A stretch of 21,467 nt of DNA from Cloacimonetes bacterium UBA5614 (lineage in GTDB: Bacteria > Cloacimonadota > Cloacimonadia > Cloacimonadales > Cloacimonadaceae). The stretch's first letter is position 1. Every line of letters begins with the position of its first letter. The position numbers and the translations under genes are program-made. This document shows positions 9,201 through 15,773 of the stretch, piece by piece. Under the pieces are notes generated by a model that saw only the letters and a program-made list of their open reading frames with translations, made no database searches and was not told where the DNA came from. Location of the stretch: the NCBI GenBank assembly GCA_002424605.1, contig DIKQ01000008.1, forward strand, positions 1-21,467. The letters run 5' to 3'.

Positions 9201-11454
9201 CTGCATCCTCTGCGGGTGCCTGCAGATAGTGCCGATGCACAGTGCCCAGCATGATGGCATCCAAGGCCGAGGGAGCCGTGCCGATATAGACATTGAGCGA
9301 ATCTGGCATCAGTTCCACGCCATCATCGCGAAACATGCGCAGCTTGAGCTGATACAGGTCTCCCAGAGGCAGCAGCAAGGGAGCGCTTGCCAGTTCTCCG
9401 GCAGTTCCGGCCGGATAGCCGTAACAGTCGTATACCATCATGCCGGGCTCATTATAAGGCAGGCAAGCAGGATTGATGCCTTCAACAAGCCATTCCCAGG
9501 TTCCCGGCTCGCCTTCACCGGCTGTCCTGGCATTATGCCAGCCCAATAGCAGATAGGTGGTATCATCAAAAGCATAGCTATATGGAAAAGCGGAAACCAG
9601 TGGGTCAAAACCTTCTCCGGTAAGGGATAGATTGGTTATCTCTCTGCCGTCAGTAATGGTCACAGCTCCGGAAAACATCCCCTCTGACAAGGGTTGGAAA
9701 CTCACCTGCAGTGAACAGGTCTCTCCCCGTTCAAGCACTGTCGGTGCGGGATTGGATAACAAACCGAAAGACGCTCCGGCAATGGATATATTGTTGATAT
9801 CCAACGCTCTTACACCGGTATTAGTCAGTTCAAACACGGCACATACAAGCGAGTCCTTCAGGACAATGCCAAAGTCATGACTGTACTCGGACAGCGTGAG
9901 GACAGCCGGGGGAATGTCCCCAAACTGAAGCTTAAGATTGGGAAAGGCAAAAACGGGATTTACCCCGTCAAGGGGAGTATTTTCCGGGTCCACCGGCAGG
10001 ATATCTGTAAAGTAACTGATGCTGCGGTTTACAGCCGATGGTGTGCAAAGAAATCTGCCTGCTTCCGTGCCATCAGAGCCATCGCTGTTTTCGGTGACCG
10101 CTATCACCAGATTGTCCGTATCGTTATAAATGAAAGGCTCGTCCAGGATGACTTCCACCCAACCTGCCTCCTGTGGTAGCAACACTTCTCCGCAAAAAAC
10201 CTGGGTCAGTCCGGACAACGGTATCCATTCTGCCGGAGCGGTGAATTCCGTCAGTTCCGTATGCCCCATAAATATGGTCCAGTCACTGGAGAACACAGCT
10301 TCCCCGAACCCGTCCCAATAGTAGGCGACGCTTTCTATCCAATGGTCATAAACCTGGATTTCATCCTGTCGGAAGATGCTTTGCGTGTATCCATAGGAGA
10401 AGCCGGGATTTACCGGCAGTTCTGGCGTGTTATCTGTCCCGTTCCCTATGATAACTGACCCAAACGGAAGTCCTTCGCCTGACAGTATAACATCATAGTC
10501 CTCTCCGTCATACTGAATTCGCAGGACGGCTTCTTTAGCGCCTTCCGAGGTGGCAAGCATGCTGATGAGGATATCTATGGACTGCCCGTTACCAAGTGAT
10601 GCAGGCAGTACAGATGCGTCAAAATGGAATTGCGAAGCGTCCGGCCCGGCCAGAAATATGTCGTCCGCTGAAAGCTGAAGAACGCTTCCGCCTGCATTGG
10701 ACACAGTAACTGTCTGGAAAGCCGACAGCACATTGAGCGTGTGTTGTCCGAAATCAACGTTATGCGGATCATAGCTGAGTTCTGGTGGCAGGTAGCTTTC
10801 GCCTGAAAGCGGTATCTCAGTGACCGCTCTGCCGTCAGTGATGATAACCGATCCAATATGGAAGCCGGTTTCTACCGGGGCGTAACGCACCGTGAACTGG
10901 ACTGTCTGTTCGCCGGAAAGTTCTGCCGGAGCGGGATTGTCCATTAGGACAAAGTAATCTCCCGTTATCTCTAAGGATAATATCTCCAGAGTTCCGCCAC
11001 CCAGATTGGCAAGCGTGAATTCCTTTTCCGAGTACGTGTTTATGACTATCCTGCCAAAGTCCCAGACAGACGGTTCAACCCCCAGCAGAGGCGGTAGTGG
11101 AATCACCACAACTATAGGGTCTGTAATGCTTTGGGGTATGGTGCCTTCTGCGCCCTGCACAACGACAAGAGAATCATTGTGGTCAAAGATGCGGTATTCG
11201 TTGTCTTCCTGGAATTCCGGACCGGGGGTGTAAACGGTGGTAATCAGGTCTCCATCCATGACGGTAAATTCGTGGAAATCGGGTGTCTCTTCCGCTATCA
11301 GGGTGGTATCTATCATGACAATGCCATTTACGTTGAGAGATATGCGTCCTGCGTTCCAATCGCTTGTACTGCTGAACAGACGCAGAGTCCAAGTCTCTCC
11401 GCATAGGCATAATACTGCCGTTAAAAAGACAAAAATGAGCATCGCTTTGCGCAT
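6229..11454 (-). CDS. Giant secreted multidomain protein 2, 1741 aa
   Basis: The ATG has AGGAG five bases upstream and is followed by a Sec signal peptide (MRKAMLIFVFLTAVLCLCGETW). Approximate domains: N-terminal region 20-124; choice-of-anchor D 125-220 and 221-330; IGxG/YMGHT module 331-510; anchor D 512-612; anchor J-like 613-790 (EPGTWEW, NAIYLDDLRI); anchor D 791-902; second YMGHT module 903-1084; Fn3 1085-1195; anchor J 1196-1360 (GWLVTPAF, GDDWYLDDVSI); LLNTLRTDI Ig-like unit 1361-1468; DSG...NPLYGT domain 1469-1620; Fn3 1621-1696. It ends in a 45-residue Arg/Pro/His-rich tail (to SHNRKE). The beta-sandwich domains resemble those of large exported proteins of Bacteroidota and Cloacimonadota. 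No enzyme motif was seen. The role is inferred as surface, matrix or adhesion. No canonical type IX sorting domain is recognisable at the C terminus. The tail may be a frameshift extension, as a neighbouring frame stops about 30 codons earlier. Confidence 0.9.
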   Translation of the reverse strand: MRKAMLIFVFLTAVLCLCGETWTLRLFSSTSDWNAGRISLNVNGIVMIDTTLIAEETPDFHEFTVMDGDLITTVYTPGPEFQEDNEYRIFDHNDSLVVVQGAEGTIPQSITDPIVVVIPLPPLLGVEPSVWDFGRIVINTYSEKEFTLANLGGGTLEILSLEITGDYFVLMDNPAPAELSGEQTVQFTVRYAPVETGFHIGSVIITDGRAVTEIPLSGESYLPPELSYDPHNVDFGQHTLNVLSAFQTVTVSNAGGSVLQLSADDIFLAGPDASQFHFDASVLPASLGNGQSIDILISMLATSEGAKEAVLRIQYDGEDYDVILSGEGLPFGSVIIGNGTDNTPELPVNPGFSYGYTQSIFRQDEIQVYDHWIESVAYYWDGFGEAVFSSDWTIFMGHTELTEFTAPAEWIPLSGLTQVFCGEVLLPQEAGWVEVILDEPFIYNDTDNLVIAVTENSDGSDGTEAGRFLCTPSAVNRSISYFTDILPVDPENTPLDGVNPVFAFPNLKLQFGDIPPAVLTLSEYSHDFGIVLKDSLVCAVFELTNTGVRALDINNISIAGASFGLLSNPAPTVLERGETCSLQVSFQPLSEGMFSGAVTITDGREITNLSLTGEGFDPLVSAFPYSYAFDDTTYLLLGWHNARTAGEGEPGTWEWLVEGINPACLPYNEPGMMVYDCYGYPAGTAGELASAPLLLPLGDLYQLKLRMFRDDGVELMPDSLNVYIGTAPSALDAIMLGTVHRHYLQAPAEDAANQWYDYAFNLPILYDRAPHYIIFEGISNGGNAIYLDDLRIVEGPPAQVLSYAPAGLDFGMNTQHVVSQTLTITLSNTGLGILHLNPADITISGEAASMFTADLASLPAALMPGQSISIPVTFIAESEGVCIATLSLQYRGQEYLVQLQGQGYPSGTVVIGRGNLANLYLPVYPYYGYTYSQSIFLKDEINLAGHQIERVFYYWNGLGNAPRTNNWTVYMGHTVAAQFDSTTGWVPLSGLSQVFTGEVLLPAVAGWREIILDTPFVYNNTDNLVIAVDENEQGYDGELPNFLGSAYASNRSLRFYHDVVNPNPASPPAGELLQGIPNLKLILEIPVEERPDAVTLSSPSNEATELPIAGFDFVWIPSYITGIPTGYIFSLSTDEERLFGEDAYNADLTVTRHNPVTGGAVVYEYGQTYYWCVKAYNIFGVSEPSAVFPFTIQADPAVTQFPWLERFEYPAFPPDGWMRYNLDGSGTQWASSSLYNHSPFGAKSAVHAFSMNVPAQNGWLVTPAFRLPEDTFMVLSFWSFNFWPGYHVYNGVWVSTDSSDPRTGTWTELWSAGSVSQQWTETVLNITPYSGQRVYFGFRYAGYNGDDWYLDDVSILAVTGDEYPPSISYLPLLNTLRTDIAPTLTATIRDDNIWNSPIGEALLFYSVNGAEFIQQVMTPGTLNRYTATIPAQPLDTQVDYFIRAKDIYDNYAVSDTLTYFVENPVWLHFDSGEPTTYLGSDTDSLGVATLFRNPLYGTAYPLKLNAVTGTMLGACSARLRIYEFDGIQVTEDISPIAVDFPASEEAIFDLNPYNLFIDTAYFLVSYEGVAPGNYFALDETRPCGTSYWINQFGFIALENLNYPGSWLIGAFCEGFYTLDAPVLSIVQADTTVTLTWNPVYGARSYRIYSAINSAQPNPWTILATLPSLSSQYVYTGVQTFPHRVFKITSYTVVQPRSGRSAGHVFADSAGVTPHKAPRELLRPYRPLPLQRKSPLSHNRKE

Positions 11455-11493
11455 ATCCGCTCCTTGACAAATTTATGGTTACTAAAAGCACAT

Positions 11494-11553
11494 TTATCCA
11501 ATATAGCTTGTTTATCATAATTTATATTGCTGTCAAGCAATATTATTGGATAA
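11494..11553. promoter_or_regulatory. Nested inverted repeats in the upstream region of giant gene 2
   Basis: An outer perfect 10-bp inverted repeat, TTATCCAATA (11494-11503) and TATTGGATAA (11544-11553), encloses an inner one, ATATTGC (11524-11530) and GCAATAT (11537-11543). The six-base inner loop reads TTGACA on the minus strand, a perfect -35 hexamer pointing at giant gene 2. The best -10 is weak (TAAACA, 16-base spacing). Either an operator covering the promoter or an RNA hairpin is possible. The ATG is 40 bases beyond the outer arm. Confidence 0.45.
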
Positions 11554-11580
11554 GGTGGGCATGTTAATCTCAATGTCAGA

Positions 11581-11617
11581 GAGGGGTCCCCGTGGGCAAT
11601 CCCCCCGATGCCCCCTC
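11581..11617. repeat. Imperfect palindrome, dispersed repeat copy B
   Basis: GAGGGG (11581-11586) pairs with CCCCTC (11612-11617). Between them lies CGTGGGCAATC (11591-11601), identical to the core of copy A at 6138-6148. Over about 32 aligned bases the two copies agree at roughly 23 positions by eye. Both lie between giant genes. Confidence 0.4.
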
Positions 11618-11659
11618 GATGACACCCGCTTTCGGTTGGCAAACACCGCTGAAGTTGGA

Positions 11660-11696
11660 CAAAAAAGAAGGCAACCCCTGACCTGCAGGGGTTGCC
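11660..11696 (-). terminator. Rho-independent terminator of giant gene 3
   Basis: A perfect 11-bp stem, GGCAACCCCTG (11670-11680) with CAGGGGTTGCC (11686-11696) around a 5-base loop. Read on the minus strand it is followed by TTCTTTTTTG. It lies about 20 bases after the giant gene 3 stop codon, in the right orientation. Confidence 0.88.
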
Positions 11697-11714
11697 AGGA
11701 AAAGTTGAGTTGCT

Positions 11715-14700
11715 TTACTTGCTTTTCTTTATGAGGTTTTCCAGAGTGGAATCAGGAAGATTGAAACCGGATTGAGCCCCAGCCCGAGGCATTTCGGTAT
11801 CCGCAATCACGCGGAAAAACTGCCGGCTTTCCAGTCCATCATCCTGATATTCCGTTTCCTCCGTGACGGCAAGCAGGTTCCAGCTTTGCCCGTCATAAGG
11901 ATTGTCCGTACCGTAAACTCTGTAGTTGTTTGCACTGGGGATTGATTGCCAGTTCACTACAATTTCACCTGTTTCAAAACGGTGCAGTTCTACGGCCGGT
12001 GCCTGGAGTGATAAGCTGCCGGCTCCCACCAGAGCTCCTATAACCCAGGATGCCCCAGGAATCTGCTCAGGCATGCCGCTGTCAGTCATCAGATAGGACT
12101 GCCCGTAGTCGCGGGTAGAGTCAATCCCGAAACCGATTCCTGGAACAATACCGGAATATGCCACAACCAGATATTGTCTATTTATCTGTACATTATGGGC
12201 TGAGACATCAAACGTCATTAGCGTATTAGCATTAAACTGAACCGGATAGTTGAAAACGCTATAAATCTGACCGAACCCGTCGTAGTCATACAAAGTCAGA
12301 TAAGCAACAGCGTTATCACTCATCATGCCGGTTGCACCATAGACAGCCAAAGGAGTCCCGGTTCCATAATAAGGATTTTCATAGATGCTGAAGGCAGTAT
12401 AGCTTTCGGTGTCCATGCCATAATAATCCAGGTCTATCTCCCCATAGTATGTGAACCAGGTCGGGTCTTCCACATAAAAGAAGTACGCATCGGTTTGCGC
12501 CTCATTGCTCTGGCTGTCCCAAGCCATGATGTAGTAATCCATGAAAGTCCCCAGCGGCTGGGGAGGAATATCGGCATAGTAAGTGTTATTTCCCTGATTG
12601 GTCATCGGCACTTCCATATAATCGCCTGGTCCCGGCAGATAGTATAAGTTCGCATGAGTGATGTTGTTATTGAAAATGGGGTCATCCACTATATTGGCAA
12701 CAACCCTATATGGTATGTCCGTGCGGGGATTGTTTAGCAGTGGGATGTGCGTGATAATGGGAGGAAGGTTGTCCGATGGTTCGATATAGGACCCGATGTT
12801 GACTCCCAGGTACCAGACCTTGCCCGTAACCGAAAGAACAGATCCACCCAAGTACAACCGAGATTGACCGTAATTCCTTGTGTCATCGTAGCCAAAGGAT
12901 TTCAGTGGAGAGATGTTATGGAAACCCACATTGATATAAGGGTCAAAGGTGGTGATTTGCAAATGAGACAGGTCAAATACGTTGGTACCGCCTTCAAAAT
13001 AGACCTGTTCAGAGTGCAAAAGCTCCGGCATTGTCGGAATATGATATGAATAGATTTCCAGAGTGGCGGCTCCTGGAGCATCCAGTTCTCCATACACTGC
13101 GTTGATTTTCATAGGTATATCTGTACCATAGAAGGGGTTCTCATAGATATTGGCAACTCCATAGGTGTCGTAGCCGGCATCGTAGCCATTGAGCATACCT
13201 GAATCATAGCGAACCCAGACTGGGTCATTTACAGTGAATAAATAGGGTTGGGAAAACCAAGGGTAACAATCCTCCACTAACACCTCAAAGTAGTATTCCA
13301 TCTGGGAATTCAGCGGTTGGGGTGGAATATCTGCAACGAAGCTGTCTCCGGCCAGTGGTGTCATCCTCACTGTGTTTACATCGCCGCTATTCCTGGCATA
13401 ATGCAGAAAGACAGTTGCCACAGGATGGTCCGGCTCCATTGTCACAGCTTGCACCGTGTATGGAATATCCGTGCGGGGAGTGTTCAACAGAGGCAAGTGC
13501 GTAATCTCCGGGAATGCCATCTCCGGGATGCGCAAGGAAACATCATCCAGATACCAGTCGTCAGCTTCGCATCCGCTATATTTAAATGCGATGTGGATGG
13601 TCTGGTACTCGTAAAACCAAAGAGTAAAGAGCTGGTTATAGGTCCAATGGTCATAAACAGTCTGGATGCATTCATACTCCTGATAAGGACCGATATCCGG
13701 GTCAGAAGAACCGGTGGAAACCCATATTCTGTTGTTGTCCTGATAATTCTGGGGGTTGGCATTGTAAGACCAGAAGCAGAGGGCAAGTTCACCTCCCATT
13801 GGTGGAATCTGGATTGGAGGAGACACCAGCCAACCGCTTTGCCCTCCATCCTGTAGCGGCACCGAATCACTGGCGACATGCAGGGCTGAGATTGTACCAC
13901 CGGGAGTATGGTTCTGGTCAGTACTGCTAACCCAGAAAGTACCACTTTCATCAAGATCATAGCTTGTCCAGCCGGGAGGGGGAAAGACACTGCACTCAAA
14001 GTCCTCTGACCAGGGGAAAGTGTTTATCGCCGGGAAATAGCCTGTACCGGTCAGGTTGATGTCATAGCTTGCAATCAGGTACTCATACCCCAAATCACAG
14101 GTGTAGTTTACTTGACCGTAATGCACAGCATACTGCGTGGGTTGGAACTGCACGGTGAAGCTTATGGAACCGCCCGGCTGAACTTCCACGGGTGTAGGGT
14201 CATCAATTACAGAAAAGCCGGTTCCGGTTGCCGATATGCTGTGGATAAAACCCGGTCCGTCTCCGGTATTGGTGAGGGTAATCTGCTTGGTGGCTGTCTG
14301 TCCCAGGATTACGTTTCCGAAATTCCAGTTGGATAAGCCGGATGAGAAACTGGGTGAGGTTGCTTCTGCTATGGTAAGCTCATCCAGGTATATGTTGCTG
14401 CCCAGGGTGGCTCCGTTACCGCTGTATCCTTCGAAGACCAGATAAACCGGAGAAGCAAAGGTCACAGTGGAAAACAGCACAGTGTATTCATACCATTGGT
14501 TGGGAACGCTGACTGCCGGCTGTAATCCGTAATAACGGTTCACCAGCAGCAACTGTTCCCCTCCGGCAGAAGTGGGAGAGCTATTCAAATGCACATAAAC
14601 TCGGTCATAGTTAGCTGGATACCCGTCATCGCGGAACATGCGGAAGGTTGCCTTGTAAACGGTTTCATCCTCAATGACAAGTGGCGGGGTTATCAGTTCG

Positions 14701-14996
14701 CCCCTGGTGCCGATTGTCAGGTCTGCGCTGTTGTATCTTGCCATTCCGGCTCCGCTGTATGGCAGGCAGGTGGGGTTGGTACCCATTGTCTGCCAATCCC
14801 AGGTGCCGGGTTCACCCAAACCGGCTGTCTTGACATTGGTCCATTCAGGAGGAGGGAAAGCCGCACTATCGAATCCCTGTAAATGGGGAAAAGTCGTAAT
14901 GGCTCTTTCAGGCAGTGATTCGGCGAAGAGCCCGACTGTATTAACTATGAAACTACAGCAGACAACTAATAACAAAACCAGTTGCATTCTTTTCAT
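11715..14996 (-). CDS. Giant secreted multidomain protein 3, 1093 aa
   Basis: The ATG has AAGGAG eight bases upstream and is followed by a Sec signal peptide (MKRMQLVLLLVVCCSFIVNTVGLFA, cut near residue 25). Approximate domains: anchor J-like 33-209 (EPGTWDW, GSNIYLDELTI); choice-of-anchor D 210-316; anchor J 330-490 (GWLVSPPI, ADDWYLDDVSL); first PLLNTPRTDI Ig-like unit 490-590, followed by a NDPVW...ENPFYGT domain 590-745; second such pair 745-998 (PLLNNPRTDI, VEDPTW, ENPYYGT); Fn3-like 998-1070; short tail ending in IKKSK. The C-terminal layout parallels proteins 1 and 2, but the YMGHT module is missing. The short PRAGAQSGF after the last Fn3 strand matches PRSGRSAG in protein 2. It is a single-gene unit with its own terminator. 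I infer an exported surface or matrix protein; no enzyme motif was seen. Confidence 0.92.
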   Translation of the reverse strand: MKRMQLVLLLVVCCSFIVNTVGLFAESLPERAITTFPHLQGFDSAAFPPPEWTNVKTAGLGEPGTWDWQTMGTNPTCLPYSGAGMARYNSADLTIGTRGELITPPLVIEDETVYKATFRMFRDDGYPANYDRVYVHLNSSPTSAGGEQLLLVNRYYGLQPAVSVPNQWYEYTVLFSTVTFASPVYLVFEGYSGNGATLGSNIYLDELTIAEATSPSFSSGLSNWNFGNVILGQTATKQITLTNTGDGPGFIHSISATGTGFSVIDDPTPVEVQPGGSISFTVQFQPTQYAVHYGQVNYTCDLGYEYLIASYDINLTGTGYFPAINTFPWSEDFECSVFPPPGWTSYDLDESGTFWVSSTDQNHTPGGTISALHVASDSVPLQDGGQSGWLVSPPIQIPPMGGELALCFWSYNANPQNYQDNNRIWVSTGSSDPDIGPYQEYECIQTVYDHWTYNQLFTLWFYEYQTIHIAFKYSGCEADDWYLDDVSLRIPEMAFPEITHLPLLNTPRTDIPYTVQAVTMEPDHPVATVFLHYARNSGDVNTVRMTPLAGDSFVADIPPQPLNSQMEYYFEVLVEDCYPWFSQPYLFTVNDPVWVRYDSGMLNGYDAGYDTYGVANIYENPFYGTDIPMKINAVYGELDAPGAATLEIYSYHIPTMPELLHSEQVYFEGGTNVFDLSHLQITTFDPYINVGFHNISPLKSFGYDDTRNYGQSRLYLGGSVLSVTGKVWYLGVNIGSYIEPSDNLPPIITHIPLLNNPRTDIPYRVVANIVDDPIFNNNITHANLYYLPGPGDYMEVPMTNQGNNTYYADIPPQPLGTFMDYYIMAWDSQSNEAQTDAYFFYVEDPTWFTYYGEIDLDYYGMDTESYTAFSIYENPYYGTGTPLAVYGATGMMSDNAVAYLTLYDYDGFGQIYSVFNYPVQFNANTLMTFDVSAHNVQINRQYLVVAYSGIVPGIGFGIDSTRDYGQSYLMTDSGMPEQIPGASWVIGALVGAGSLSLQAPAVELHRFETGEIVVNWQSIPSANNYRVYGTDNPYDGQSWNLLAVTEETEYQDDGLESRQFFRVIADTEMPRAGAQSGFNLPDSTLENLIKKSK

Positions 14997-15012
14997 GATT
15001 GTTTCTCCTTGG

Positions 15013-15105
15013 TTAAGATGATATGATTGATTCTAAAATGTATCGGGGAAGATAAACGGGATATAAACACGCAAACCGGTCATCAGCAACTAAAAAACCT
15101 TGCAT
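15013..15105 (-). other. Candidate 30-codon leader ORF of giant gene 3
   Basis: ATG at 15105 with GGGAG at a five-base spacing. The frame begins MQGFLVADDRF, ends ILESIISS, and stops 16 bases before the giant gene 3 ATG, immediately ahead of its AAGGAG. The placement fits a translated leader or translational coupling. The peptide has no recognisable motif and chance cannot be excluded. Confidence 0.25.
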
Positions 15106-15231
15106 TGCAACTCCCTGCACCTTTGTCTTTTGTCAGGACAAACAAGTTCTATCTATTCTAAATAAAGAGTTCACAAGGTTTTGTTTAAGTAAAAGCAAGC
15201 AGAAGGCGCAGGGTAAACTGCACTCAGTTTC

Positions 15232-15259
15232 ATTGTTGATAAATAAAAAACTCTGTCAA
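15232..15259 (-). promoter_or_regulatory. Possible promoter of giant gene 3
   Basis: TTGACA on the minus strand (15254-15259), then 16 bases, then AACAAT (15232-15237, four of six to TATAAT). This would give a leader of about 230 bases containing the 30-codon ORF. Confidence 0.35.
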
Positions 15260-15345
15260 GTATTATTTTACTGCTGGAATTCTGTTATTTCAATTTCAGT
15301 ATATAGGTTATGTGTCTTGTGAATAGCGTCCATACTCAATTTACC

Positions 15346-15374
15346 TTGACAGTAAAGCAACTGATTAATTAGAT
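15346..15374 (+). promoter_or_regulatory. Possible promoter of the Hpt gene
   Basis: TTGACA (15346-15351), 17-base spacer, TTAGAT (15369-15374). The -35 is perfect and the -10 poor (three of six). It would place the start of transcription about 40 bases before the ATG. Confidence 0.35.
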
Positions 15375-15418
15375 TGGAATGAGAGCACATCATTAGAAAA
15401 AAGAATTAGGATGGAAGG

Positions 15419-15760
15419 ATGCCCCACCCGATACTGAACGAAGCGGAAGCGCTGGAACGGCTGGATGACAAAGAGTTCCTGAAGGAATTGCTGCAGGACT
15501 TCAGTAAATTGAAAGAGCTGGACTGGTCAGTCTTTGAGCAGAGATTTAAAGGCAAGGACTATAAAGCCATTGAGGAGATATCCCACACTCTCAAGGGAGT
15601 ATCCGGAAACCTTTCCCTGACCGGGATTTTCCAGGCTTCCAAGGCATTGAATGACACAATCAAGCTGGGTGAGACAGAATTTATCAATCGCTACTTCGAA
15701 GAACTTAAAATCGAGGTGGAGCGTTTCCGCAACTGGCTGGACGGCTATCTGAAAAGCTGA
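15419..15760 (+). CDS. Stand-alone Hpt (histidine phosphotransfer) domain protein, 113 aa
   Basis: The protein is essentially one Hpt domain: a helical bundle with the signature HTLKGVSGNL. His56 is the predicted phospho-accepting residue, with Lys59 and Gly60 after it as in the family. Hpt proteins relay phosphoryl groups between the receiver domain of a hybrid sensor kinase and a response regulator in the cytoplasm. No kinase or receiver domain lies in this window, so the partners are elsewhere and the pathway is unknown. AGGA (15408-15411) lies seven bases before the chosen ATG. Another ATG at 15411 is out of frame. The gene converges on the flippase gene with 8 bp between stop codons. Confidence 0.85.
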   Translation: MPHPILNEAEALERLDDKEFLKELLQDFSKLKELDWSVFEQRFKGKDYKAIEEISHTLKGVSGNLSLTGIFQASKALNDTIKLGETEFINRYFEELKIEVERFRNWLDGYLKS

Positions 15761-15773
15761 GGCGTCACTCAGC
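15751..15773 (-). terminator. Hairpin over both convergent stop codons, probable terminator of the ruvB-flippase operon
   Basis: GCTGAG (15756-15761) pairs with CTCAGC (15768-15773) around a six-base loop. On the minus strand it is followed by TTTTC. The left arm contains the TGA of the Hpt gene and the right arm contains the flippase stop. The plus-strand side lacks a T-run, so termination in that direction is less certain. Confidence 0.5.

Larger units (their letters stand above)
14997..15418. other. Divergent upstream region of giant gene 3 and the Hpt gene
   Basis: This 420-bp AT-rich region serves genes leaving in both directions. Seen in it: the giant gene 3 ribosome binding site, a 30-codon minus ORF with strong Shine-Dalgarno, a minus TTGACA (15254-15259) and a plus TTGACA (15346-15351). 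Nothing resembling a tRNA or a known riboswitch was recognised. Confidence 0.6.

Noticed and set aside
11715..11900. Type IX secretion C-terminal sorting domain in giant protein 3
   Set aside because: The end is an Fn3-like strand pair plus a short tail ending IKKSK. I do not see the usual sorting-domain pattern, so no secretion route beyond Sec is claimed.
13317..13999. Long ORFs of 179 codons (+) and 171 codons (-)
   Set aside because: Both overlap giant gene 3, whose frame has clear domains and a signal peptide. These are shadow frames.
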